Positions 1 through 11,000 of a stretch of DNA of 64,000 nucleotides are shown here, piece by piece. Under the pieces are notes generated by a model. The model ran no database searches and had not been told where the DNA came from. It saw nothing but the letters and a program-made list of their open reading frames with translations. This stretch comes from Hippopus hippopus (Eukaryota; Mollusca; Bivalvia; Cardiida; Cardiidae), in the NCBI GenBank assembly GCA_946811185.2, contig OX328099.1:37683299-37747298 (forward strand). The letters run 5' to 3'. A program made the translations under genes and the position numbers. The number at the start of each line of letters is the position of its first letter. Positions within the stretch are counted from its first letter, which is position 1.

Positions 1-220
1 AACTTTTCACATAATAATAAATCTTAGACTTGGCTAAATTGAAAGCATTTACAGATGACAAATTCAATGCAAAAAAGATTACATTATTTTATTCTGAGAG
101 GCTACGAAACATTGTCTGAAAAGGAGAAAATGCTTGTGACCAACATTTTCTCCTTTCCTATAATGTTTTCAAAGGCCTTTTTATCACAGTGCAGTTAAAA
201 CTAGGGATCCTTTGTTAAAG
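1..220 (+). repeat. TTAA hairpin MITE (family B), forward, left end cut by window
   Basis: Diverged copy; the central palindrome (about 107-172) keeps the GAGAAAATGCT and CATTTTCTCC arms. The right terminus is decayed. Confidence 0.7.
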
Positions 221-602
221 GCTAACAACACTGAGGAAAACTGCTTTTGAAAAAGTGTGTGAACAGCAGAAAATGCTGATTACTAACATTTTCAACCTTT
301 TACACAATGTTCTGTACTCTTTCAAAAAAAATGAACCTTACTAAATTTTGTCAGCCGTAAATGCTATTAATTTGGGAGAATCTAAAATTTTTAAGAGTTA
401 ACCCCTTACCAAACAATCCAGAGTTAAAACTGCCCGAGAAGGAAAGCTTTAGAAAACAGAGAGAAGATGGAAACATGCTAGAAAACATCATTTTCTTCTT
501 TTTCCACAATGTTTCATCCTTCCAAAGATACATAATCATCATTTAAGCCAGATCTAGTTTGTCTTATTGCGAATGCATTCAATTTTAATGAGTTAGTTCC
601 TT
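221..602 (-). repeat. Two degenerate reverse family B MITEs
   Basis: Copies at 221-402 and 402-602, head to tail. Both keep the internal arms and the GTCTAAAATTTT-like distal segment with many substitutions, so they are old insertions. Confidence 0.6.
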
Positions 603-718
603 ACAACAAAACAGAATTTCCGACTCCTCCATTTGGAAGGATTTGCAGACAGCTTAACCCTTTATTACACTAGTCTTAACGACCTTTAGAAAGAAGCCTT
701 TTGAAAACAATGTGAAAG

Positions 719-1958
719 CAAGAGGACCATGATAGTCCTATATCGCTCACCTGAGTACTAAGCAGTAAAGGTCTAAAATAAAGATAAATACCAAATATCA
801 AGGTTCAAGGCCAAATGATAATGAAACAAGAGCAGCAAATTGTCACCGCCAGTTGTCAAGGAGGTATAATAATTGCAAAGGGCAGGTTCCGAATAAACAA
901 GAAATACTGTAAAAATGAAGATCAAAGTGGAATTACTCAAAATCCGCGCTAGGTAGAGTTATCGTTCTTGCACACTGTACTCGGTAATATTGCAACAAAC
1001 ATGCATACCAAGTTTGAAGTCGTTCTGACTTGAGATGACAAAGTTATATTCCGGACAAGCACTAAATGCTGTAAAAATGACATTCAAAGGGAAATAACTC
1101 AAAGACAGCATGAGGTAGAGTTACAATTCTTGTGCACTGCACTTCCAAATATTGCAACAAATAAGCATACCAAATTTCAAGTCATTCCTACTTAAGATGA
1201 TAAAGTTTTGCTCCAGACATGCAAGAAATGCTATAAAAATGAAGGTCAAAGGGGGAATAACTCAAAATTCATGCTAGGAAGTTATGGTTCTTGTGCACTG
1301 CACTCCGTAATTTTTCAACAATCATGCATACCAAATTTGAAGATGTTCAGGCTGGAGATGACAAAGTTATATTCCAGACAAGCTGAAAATGCTGTAAAAA
1401 TGACGATCAAAGGGAAATAACTCATAGTACGAGGTAGAGTAATGATTCTTTTACACTGCACTCTGTATTATTGCAACAAACACAAACGCCATGTTTCAAG
1501 TCAAGCGGACTGGAGATGACAAAGTTATGCTCCGGACAAAGAACTATTCTAAGGAACTTTCTAATTCAAGGGCAAATAACTCCAGTCATTCTGGTCCGAT
1601 TAGACCCATAATCGAACTCATCCGAGATCTTATAGTCATATATATTTTGACCAAGTTTGGTGCTGATTGGTTGATATTTGTAGATGCTAGAGTGTAAACA
1701 AAGTCAAATATAGCAATTTTTCTCATTCAAGGGCAAATAACTCCAGTTGTTCTGGTCCGATTAGACCCATAATCGAACTTATCCAAGATCTTACTGTCAT
1801 ATATATTTTGATCAAGTTTGGTGCTGATTGGTTAATATTTGTAGATGCTAGAGTGTTAACAAAGAAATGTGAACGGACGGATGGACGATGGACACCGACG
1901 GACGGTGAGTGATCACAACAGCTCATCCTGAGCACTTTGTGCTCAGGTGAGCTAAACA
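719..1958 (+). mobile_element. Helitron-like tandem-core element, type A (copy A1)
   Basis: Head: an imperfect palindrome around GGACCATGATAGTCC followed by CTCACCTGAG. Body: about four monomers of about 161 bp (each with GACAAAGTTATxxTCCxGAC) at 860-1530, then two monomers of about 162 bp (1565-1867) starting with TTCAAGGGCAAATAACTCCAG. Then an ACGG-rich stretch (1868-1908), then the tail hairpin with GAGCACTTTGTGCTC, ending CTCAGGTGAGCTAAA. The head decamer CTCACCTGAG is the exact inverse of the tail CTCAGGTGAG. Layout matches bivalve pearl/CvA elements; Helitron/Helentron affinity is inferred from the 3' hairpin and lack of a clear target duplication. No coding capacity. Confidence 0.75.
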
Positions 1959-2766
1959 AGAGACAACAGGGCCATGATGGCCCTGAAGTCACTCACCTGA
2001 GCCTTTTGACCAAACATGACCTATTTCTAATCTCTTCAGGAATATAATGACAAACATTCTGACACACTTTCATTAGTATTGGACTTAAAATATGGCCTCT
2101 AGAGTGAACATAAGGTTTATCTAAGATTTGACCTAGTGACCTAGTTTTAGACCCAACATGACCCATTTTCACACTCATCCCAGATATCACAAAGACAAAC
2201 ATTCTGACCAAGTTTCAAGATTATCAGACTGAAAATGCTGCGTCTAGAGAGTACACAAGGTGTTTCAATTTGACCTAGTGATCTATTTTTTGACCCAATG
2301 TGACCCATTCCCAAACTCATCAAAGCTACCATCAAGATAAATATGCTGACCAACTTTCAAGAGTATTGGACTTAAATTGTGGCCTCTAGAGTGTACACAA
2401 AGTTTTTCTAAGATTCGTCTCGTTTTTGACCTGATGTGACCCATTCCCAAATTCATCCAAGATGTGATCAAGACATATATTCTGACCAACTTCAAGAGTA
2501 CTGGACTGAAAATGTGGCCTCTAGAGTGTACACAAAGTTTTTCTAAGATTTGTCTCGTTTTTGACCTGATGTGACCCATTCCCAAACTCGTGAGTTAATA
2601 TCAAAACAACCATCCTGACCAAGTTTCATGAGTATTGGACTGAAAATGTGGCCACTAGAGCGTACACGGAAGACGGACGACACATGAAGGATGATGCACA
2701 ACAGACACTGCACACAGCACGATCACAAAAGCTTACCTTGAGCACTTTGTGCTTAGATGAGCTAAT
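1958..2766 (+). mobile_element. Helitron-like tandem-core element, type A (copy A2), abutting A1
   Basis: Starts with AGGGCCATGATGGCCCT and CTCACCTGAG within about 20 bp of the A1 tail. It has about four monomers of roughly 130-145 bp containing GACCAAGTTTCAxGAGTATT and TGTGGCCTCTAGAGTG, then an ACGG-related stretch (2663-2720) and a slightly decayed tail ending GATGAGCTAA. Confidence 0.75.
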
Positions 2767-2947
2767 AATATTGGTAACCAGCATTTTCTCCTTTATCCAC
2801 AATGTTTTCTACCATGTCAAAGACAAATTCCATCATTTGAGCCAAATTTAAGTTTTCCTCTGTAAAGGCTTTCAATTTCGATATGTCGATATTTTTGTTG
2901 TTTGGTAGCGTAAATGATGTGATTTATCTATGAAAGGGTATAAATTA

Positions 2948-3155
2948 TTGATTGAATGGTGTTTTAAGCCCCCTTCAACATTTTTTCAGTCATATCACAA
3001 TGACAGCTTGCATACTAATGTAATTCCTGGGTTTCACCAGTACTAGGCCAGGGCTCCTAGTGTCTTGCCCAACGACACTCCCACAAAAAGCCCAGTGGAT
3101 TTAGTGAGGCTCGAACCCATGGGCCTCCAGGTCACACATCCAACACTTTAAAAGC
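2948..3155 (-). repeat. tRNA-related SINE
   Basis: The left part holds a central domain common in mollusc SINEs (GGTGTTTTAAGCC.CC.TTCAACA..TTTCAGTCATATCAC). The right end reads as a decayed tRNA-like promoter on the minus strand; GGCTCGAACCCA complements a B box. Confidence 0.6.
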
Positions 3156-3716
3156 ATTGTGAGAAAATGAGAAAGCCAGCAATTTCTTCTGTTCCTAAAC
3201 TATTTTACAAAGGTTATTCTCACAGGGTTGTTAAAACTTGGCATTGTATGGAAAACAATCCGTGAGTTTTAGAGACCCTGACATAGATAGCTTTTGAAAA
3301 CAATGTGGAAAGAGATGAAAATGCCTGTACCCAGCATTTTCTCCTTCTCTCACACTGTTTTCTACCCTTTCAAAGACAAATCCAATCATTTCAGCCAACT
3401 TCACATTATTGTTTTTAAATGTTTTCAATATGGACTGGTCGAAAATTTTGTTGTGTGGTAAAGGATTAAAGCATCCCGTATGGTAATCGGTTAACTCTTT
3501 ACCAAATGACAAAATTTTTCACTTGTCCAAATTGTAAGTATTTGCAGACGACAAATTAAATGTGACCTAATAATTTAAACTTGTTTTTGGCAAGGAAGAA
3601 AACATTGCGGGAACAGGAGAAATTGCTGGTTACCAGCATTTTCTTCTTTTCCCACAATGTTTTCAAAAGGGCCTTTTCCTCAGGGTCGTTGAAATATGGG
3701 ATTGTGTGGTAAAGGG
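3156..3716. repeat. Cluster of three family B MITEs
   Basis: A partial forward copy (3156-3245), a reverse copy (3245-3470) and a well-preserved forward copy (3490-3716). The last has TTAACTCTTTACC at one end and GGTAAAGGGTTAA at the other. Confidence 0.8.
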
Positions 3717-3787
3717 TTAAAAACCCTACATGATGACCCTGATAGTCCATGTTTTCAGGACAAGTGAACTTTTCTGCAATCACAAAT

Positions 3788-4200
3788 CTAACCCTTTACC
3801 AAACAATCAGGTCCTTTCACAATCTTGAAGAAGGCAGCTTTTTTGAAAACTCTACTAGGAACAACTGGTAATCGGCATTTTCTCCTTTTCCCCACAATGT
3901 TTTCTATCCTTTCCCATGATGCTTTTCAAAAACCTTGTTCTCAGAGTTACAAAAAGATTGTTGGGTAAAGGGTTAACCCTTTACCACACAATGACGCCTT
4001 TTAACGCCCCTGAAGAAGAGGCCTTTTGAAAACATTGTGGGAAAAGGAGAAAATGCTGGTAACCAGCATTTTCTCCTTTTCCCACAAAGTTTTCTACCCT
4101 ATCAAAGAAAAGTTGCGTCATTTGAGCCACTATGAAATTGTCGTCTGCAAATGCTTTCAATTTGGATAGGTCTAAAATTTTGCCGTGTGGTAAAGGGTTA
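3788..4200 (-). repeat. Two abutting family B MITEs sharing one TTAA
   Basis: Copies at 3788-3974 and 3974-4200 in reverse orientation. The second is near-consensus with a perfect stem around 4041-4080. They share TTAA at the junction, as expected if a copy inserted into the TTAA flanking another. Confidence 0.8.
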
Positions 4201-4582
4201 AGGAACCAGTATCAGAGGGAAGGTTTTATCTGAGATTTGACCCAATGACCAGGTGAAAGATACAATGTTTTGGCCAATAATTTGGTCAACACATAACTTG
4301 TATTCTATATATAGAATGTTTGTAGAAAGTTAGTCAACAATGAGGTATGTAAATAAGTCATACATGTGTCAATATTGTTTTGTACACGTTGAAAAAGTGG
4401 TCAATTGGAAATGAGCTGATCAATTCAAACCATGTTATTTAACACAAAAGTGACAGAGAGACAGGCAGATTACTTTCAACACTAGTAGTTTTTAAAATCA
4501 TAATCATCATCATCATCATCACAGAAACTAGCACTGTCATGTCCTAATTACCATACTCCCCCTCACCTTTATTCAGTATTTT
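4201..4582. other. No feature recognised
   Basis: AT-rich sequence with a short ATC triplet run at about 4501-4521. A short remnant of type A core is visible at 4210-4260 (GATTTGACCCAATGACC). Confidence 0.4.
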
Positions 4583-4760
4583 TTTACCAAAGGACAAAAT
4601 TCAAGACTTGTCCAAATTAAAAGAAAGCGCGTATGGAAACTTAATATTACTCAAACAATTGGACTTGTTTATGAAAGGACAGAAAACATTGTGGGAAAAG
4701 GAGAAAATGCCTGTTACAAGCATCATCTCTGTTTCCCATGTCAGGATTGTTCTGTAAATG
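4583..4760 (+). repeat. Family B MITE, forward, 3' truncated
   Basis: The left arm and most of the hairpin are present, then similarity stops at about 4760, 100 bp before the ovoA donor at 4859. Confidence 0.7.
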
Positions 4761-4859
4761 ATAAAATTTTGTAATGACCATCAGCTATACAATTACATTC
4801 AAATCAAATGCATAATAAAATCATAAATTTTCTATATTACTACTACTATCTATACATAC

Positions 4860-5000
4860 CCATGGACTTTCCATCGTGATGGGCAACTGTAACGGCGTCT
4901 CTTTTATGATTTCAATAATCATCTCCCTTACTTTCTTGCGATAGGCTACAACTTCTGAAACCTTTGGCCATTCATACGAGCCACCCATCCGATAATTTTC
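4860..5000 (-). CDS. ovoA: ovoA exon (last exon inside the window)
   Basis: 141 bp, 47 codons in phase 0, acceptor ATTTCTTTAG, donor GTATGT. It reads ENYRMGGSYEWPKVSEVVAY, RKKVREMIIEIIKE and TPLQLPITMESPW. The ending matches the TPL.LPI...PW segment that in the family immediately precedes the EHxRIH iron motif. That next exon is not found between 1 and 4859, so the gene continues past the left edge. Confidence 0.9.
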
Positions 5001-8000
5001 CTAAAGAAATTTCATGTAATGTCAGCAGTTTCTAGTTATTGTAAGTTATTTTGTAATAATCTGACTTTTTGCAACCTCACTTTTGAAAAAACTGTGAGTA
5101 GAGAAATAAAAAGTTTTTTGCAATGAATTACTTTTTTGCCCACAAAATATTTTTCATCGTTTGTTTTAAGAAAAGCATTTCTATATTCTTTACTCATACT
5201 TTAGAAATGCACTTTTCAAAAATTTTCTTTTCAAAGATTAGAGTTTATAAGAGTTACTTTGGAAAATTTAGTTATCATAAGTGTAAAGGTTACTACTTTG
5301 GAGATTCTCTGCTCACAAGATATCACTCTCCATGAAAACAGCACATTTTCTATCCCAAAAACTTGAATAACTAATATCAATCATGTATTACTGCAGCTTG
5401 ATAATAAGGGAGGTAAATAGTAATAAACTTTATCTCTTATAATGGGGGTTATTTCCTTTGATTACTATCTTAAATTGAAGTCACTACATAAGCCCATGTT
5501 AGACTTGTGATCCCGGGGATGGGGCCAATTTTGACCCCAGGGCTATAATTTTAAGGAACTTGGTAGAGGTCTATTAGATGAAGCTACATGCCAAATTGGG
5601 TAGCCCTAGGCCTTATTGTTTCAGACAAGAAGATTTTTAAAAATTTTCAATTTTTTCATTTTTGTTACAGTGGCAACCAGAGTTTTGAATGGAATCAAAT
5701 TTTTTCAAGAAATTCTGAAAAGGTCCATAGCAGGATCATTTGTGTGAAGTTTCATCAAATTTGGATGGGTAGTTTCAGAAAAGAAGATGTTCGTAATAAG
5801 AGTTAACACACGCACAGACGATGCATGACAGACGCACAATGGACATCGGGCCATGACATAAGCCCCCTGGCCTTTGGCCAATGGAGCTAAAAACTAGAGA
5901 ACGGTTTAGCTTCCTTACAGTGTCATCCCAGGACATTTCATCCACACCTGTCTCAAAGATCTTCTCAAATTCCTGATCAACTCTTCCCTATAAAAGGGAA
6001 AAAAGAAAGCAAGAAAAGATATGTATCAAACATTACAGTGCCCACCTCACAAACATGAACTTTTCAGTCAGAAAAGATAATGTGCAACTTACAGCCATTT
6101 GCTAGCTCTTACCTCTCAAAATGTCTCACAATAGTCAACAGTGTAGATCCAAGATCAGACTGCTTATTTTGTTCAGTCTGAACTTGATCTAGTCTGGCTT
6201 CAAAAGCAAACATAGTAGTGAAATGCCCTCAACCCTTTACCACAAAATCCCCAATAACAGCATTGAAAAGGGGCCTTTTGAAAACATGGTAAAGAAAGGA
6301 GACAAGAAGGCCATTTGCCCTAAAGTGCTCACCTGAGTAAAGTCATGCAGGATTGATAAAGCTGAAGATATCCTGGTTGTGATAATGTGAGACACATGAG
6401 TGTTAATGACCTACTTTTTACTCCAATGTGACCCAGTTTCACAATGGTTAAAGATATTATTAAGACTAACATTCCGATAAAATTTCATGGGTCTCAGACT
6501 GAAAATATGGCATCAAGAGTGCTCACAAGGTTTTCCTGAGATTTGTTCAAGTGACCCAAATTTGATCTTATCCACGATATCACCTGAACAAACATTCTGA
6601 CCAATTTCATGAGTATCAAAGTGAAATGTGGCCTCTATAGTGCACACAAGGTTTTTCAAAGATTTAACCTACTGACCTTATTTCTAACCAGACATGACCC
6701 AATTTGAACTTGTCCGAGATATTATCAAGACAAATATTCTGACCCATTTCATGACTGTTTGACAGAAAATGTAGCCTCCATAGTGTATATGTTGTTTTTT
6801 TAAGATTTGATCCTGTGACCTAATTTTTGACCTGACATGACCTTATTTCAAAATTATTTGAGATACCACCAGGAAAAACATTCTGACCAAGTTTCATAAG
6901 TACCAGACAGAAAATGTGGTCCCTGGAATGAACATTTTTTTCAATGATTTGCCGAAATAACCAACCCACTTTGTGACCTGATCTGTGCCAATTTCAAACT
7001 AGACCGAGATATCATCATGACAAACATTCTGACCAATTTTCATAAGTATCAACTGAAAATGTGGCCTTTAAAGTGCACACAAGGTGACTGTTGATGATCT
7101 CTAAATGCATGAGGCACAACGCACATTGCAGGATGTACAACAGATGACAGACATAGAACGATCACAAAAGCTCACCTTAACCCTTTACCAAATGACAGCT
7201 TTTTGTACTCCACCAAATTGAAGACATTTGCAGACGACAAAATAAACATAGCCCAAGTGATGATTTCTGTCTTTGATAGGGTAGAAAACATTGTAGGAAA
7301 AGGAGAAAATGCTGGTTACCTTCTGCCTCAGCGTCGATAAAACATGGGATTGTTTGGTAAAGGTGTAACCCTTTATCAAATAATCCTGAGTTTTAACAAC
7401 CCTGGAGAAGAAAGCTTTTGAAAGTATTGTGAAAAAATAAGAAAACGCTTGCAACTTATCACAATGTTTTCTACCCTATCAGAGAGAAATTCCATCTTTT
7501 GAGTCACATTTAATTTGTCATCTGCAAATGCTTTTAATTTGAACAAGTCTAAAATTTTGTCATTTGGTAAAGAGTTAAGATGTAATAAGTGTCATTGAAA
7601 TAGAGCATTGTTATTGACGTTTGATGACAGAACTACACCTGTACTAATCATATTCTGATACAAATTGCAGCAGACAACATCAAAAACACCCTTTCATAAA
7701 ATGGATGAAAACATGACTTAATATTTAACTCTTTATTAGATGATGAATTTTGAGACCTGTCAAAATCAAAAGCATTTGCTGATGACAACTTAAACAAGGT
7801 TAAAATAATATATTTTGACAATGATTCAGTTGAAAACATGATGGGAACAAGAGGGCCATGATGGCCCTGGAGTTCCTCACCTGAGCCTTTTGACCATACA
7901 TGACCCATTTCTAATGGCTTCCAGGATATAATAACGAACATTCTGACAAACTTTCATAAGTATTGGACTTAAAATAGTCTCTAGAATTTACTTAAGGTTT

Positions 8001-11000
8001 ATCTCAGATATGACCTAGTGACCTAGTTTTTGACCCGATGTAACCCATTTTCAAACTCATCTAAGATATCACCAAGACAAACATTCTGACCAAGTTTCAA
8101 AATTATTGGACTGAAAATGCAGCATCTAGAGGGTACACAAGATTTTTCAAAGATATGACTTAGTGACCTAGGTTTTAATCCAATGTGACCCACTTTCAAA
8201 ATTGTCAAAGGTATCATAAAGACATATGATCTGACCAACTTTCAAGATTATTGGACTGAAAATGTGGCCTCTAGGTTGTATAGAAGGTTTATGTAAGATT
8301 TGACCAAGTGACCTTGTTCTTGACCAGATGTGACCCATTTTCAAACTTGTAAAAGATATCATCAAGACAAACATTCTGACCATTTTTCATGAGTATTGGA
8401 CTGAAAATGAGGCCTCTAGAGTGTAAACAAGGTTTTTCAATTATTTGACCTAGTGACCTAGTTTTTGACCAGATATGACCCATTTTCACACTCATCCAAG
8501 ATATCATTAAGACAAACAATCTGACCAAGTTTCATGAGTATTGGACAGAAAATATGGCCTCTAGAGCGTACACACAGTTTTTCAAAGATTTGATCTAGTG
8601 ACCTAGTTTTTAACCCCATGTGACCCATTTTTTGACTTATTCAAGATATCATCAAGACAAACATCCTGACCAAGTTTCAAGAGTATTGGACTGAAAATGT
8701 GGCCTCTAAAGTGTACACAAAGTTTTTCAAAGATTTGACCTGATGACCTAGTTTTTGACCCGAGGCAATCCATTTTCAAATCCAAGATATCATTAAGACA
8801 AACAATCTGACCAAGTTTCATGAGTATTGAACTGAAAATGTAGCCTCTAGAGTGTACACAAGGTTTTCCTCAGGTTTGACCTAGTGACCTAATTTTGACC
8901 TGACATAATCCATTTTCGAATTTGTACGAGATATCATCAAGAAAAAGATCCTGACCAAGTTTCATGAGTATCAGACTGAAAATGTGGCCTCTAGAGTGTA
9001 CACAAGGTAAAAGTTGACGACGGATGACAAATGACGGATGACGCACAAGGCACGCCAGACACAGCACGATCACAAAAGCTCACCTTGAGCACTTTGTGCT
9101 CAGGTGAGCTAAAAAAAAAACTAAACAGGCAAAAACAACATTCTTCACACAGTATTTTCAAAAGTCTTCTTCATTATGTTTGTTAAAACGCAGGATTGTT
9201 TGGTAAAAGGTTATATGAGTTATATACCTGAGTAACAGTGAAAATATTGAGACAAAAAGAGAATAACATTGCACATTATGAACATTTTGCCAAAAATGTC
9301 GTTAAAATTATTTACATGTGAGATAATGTGGCATTACCCACTTTTAACACAATATTTTCCATCCTTTGAAAGAATAGTCAATCATTTGAGCAGCATTTAA
9401 TTTTTTTTTAATTTATCATGTGCAAAATTCGATGCTGTCAAGAAGGACAGGTAAAAAAATTTTGCCATTCTGGTAAGTACTTCTAGAATTTATTCAATGG
9501 AGATTAAATGTTTATCTTTTAAGTGCTGGAAATCTAGTTTTGCAGGCACTGTAGATCAAGATCAAACTGCAAAGAATGTGCAGCCTGATCCTAGATCTAA
9601 GCTGTCCACTAATTTGATACATTTTCTTGCCAAATAACCTCCAAATAGCAACTTTTTTTTTTCTAATTGAAAGGGTCTATTTCATCAATTCAGTGCTCTA
9701 AGGGTTTATTCTGTGCCATACGGCAAGATTTTAGACTGGTCCAAATTCAAAGCATTTGCAGCTGACAAATTAGATGTGTCTCCAAAAAGATGGAATCTTT
9801 TCCAAAGGATAGAAAACATTTGGGGGAATCAAGAGCTGCTGGTTACCTGCATTTTCTCCCTTTCCCACAATGTTTAAACTTTTACCACACAATCCCAACT
9901 TTTATCAACCCTAAGATAGAAACCTTTTAAAGACTGTGGGAAAATGAGAAAACGCTGGTCACCAGCATTTTCTCCTTTCCCCCCCAATGTTTCCTACACT
10001 ATCAACGACAGAAATCATTATTTCAGCAACATTTAATTTGTCGTCTGCAAATGCTTTGAATTTGGACAACTCCAAAATTTTGTCAACTGGTACAGAGTTA
10101 AAGGGTTTCTTCCGTAGGACAGTTAAAACATGGGATTGTTTGGTAAAAGGGTTAAGATATTGTTGACGTAAGGGGATAGAGTAACAGGATATTGGGCATG
10201 TATTCAATTAGACAGACAACAGAAATGATTAGTCATAAAGTCTGTTCCTGCACTTAACTCTTTATCGGACTTTAAAATTATATGGGCTGGGCCATATTCA
10301 AAGAATTTGCAAACGACAAATTACATGTTGTAACAAGAGGGCCATGATGGCCCTGTATCGCTCCACTGGCTTTTTAACCCTTTACCACACAAATTGAAGT
10401 GTTAATGACCCTGAAAGAGAAGGCTTTCAAAAACACCGTGAGAAAAGGACAACATGTTGCCAGCCAGTATTTTCTCCTTTTCCCACAAAGTTTCCTAACC
10501 TATCAAAGACAGAAATAGTCATTTAAGCTACATTCAATTTGTCTTTTTGCAATGGCTTTAAACTTGGTACAGTAAAAAAAATTTGTCATTTCTTAAAGAG
10601 TAAAATTAACGTATCATGCGCTTAATTGGCATTGACAGAGACATACAGCATAAAAAGTCTGTATGGTAATAAACTTACTTTGAAAACATAACCTCCACCC
10701 AGCCCGCCAAACAAAAACAGTCATATCTTTTTAAATGCAAAGATAATGTCAGTGAATACAAGCAGGTTTATTCATTAGCATGAAAGGTAAAGTTCTGAAA
10801 AAATTTGAGTGATAGAAACCTTACTTTAAATTAAACATTGCATTCATGTGAGCATAACCATTAGCATCAAAATAAATCACTCTCCCTTAAAACAGAACAT
10901 TCCCTCTCCAAAAAACTTGAATTACAAACTCCAATAATGTATAAGTGCAGTTTGATAATCAAGGGAGGTAAATAGTAACAAACTTTATCTTGTATAACAG

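Larger units (their letters stand above)
653..2910 (-). repeat. Family B MITE interrupted by two Helitron-like elements
   Basis: The left part (653-718) stops inside the hairpin stem and the right part resumes at about 2767 with GGTAACCAGCATTTTCTCC. The 2 kb between them is the tandem pair at 719-2766, so the MITE is older than both. Confidence 0.75.

Noticed and set aside
1723..9073. Series of similar 65-100 codon minus-strand frames
   Set aside because: They are antisense translations of the 145-162 bp core monomers of type A elements; similarity between them reflects the DNA repeat, not a protein family.
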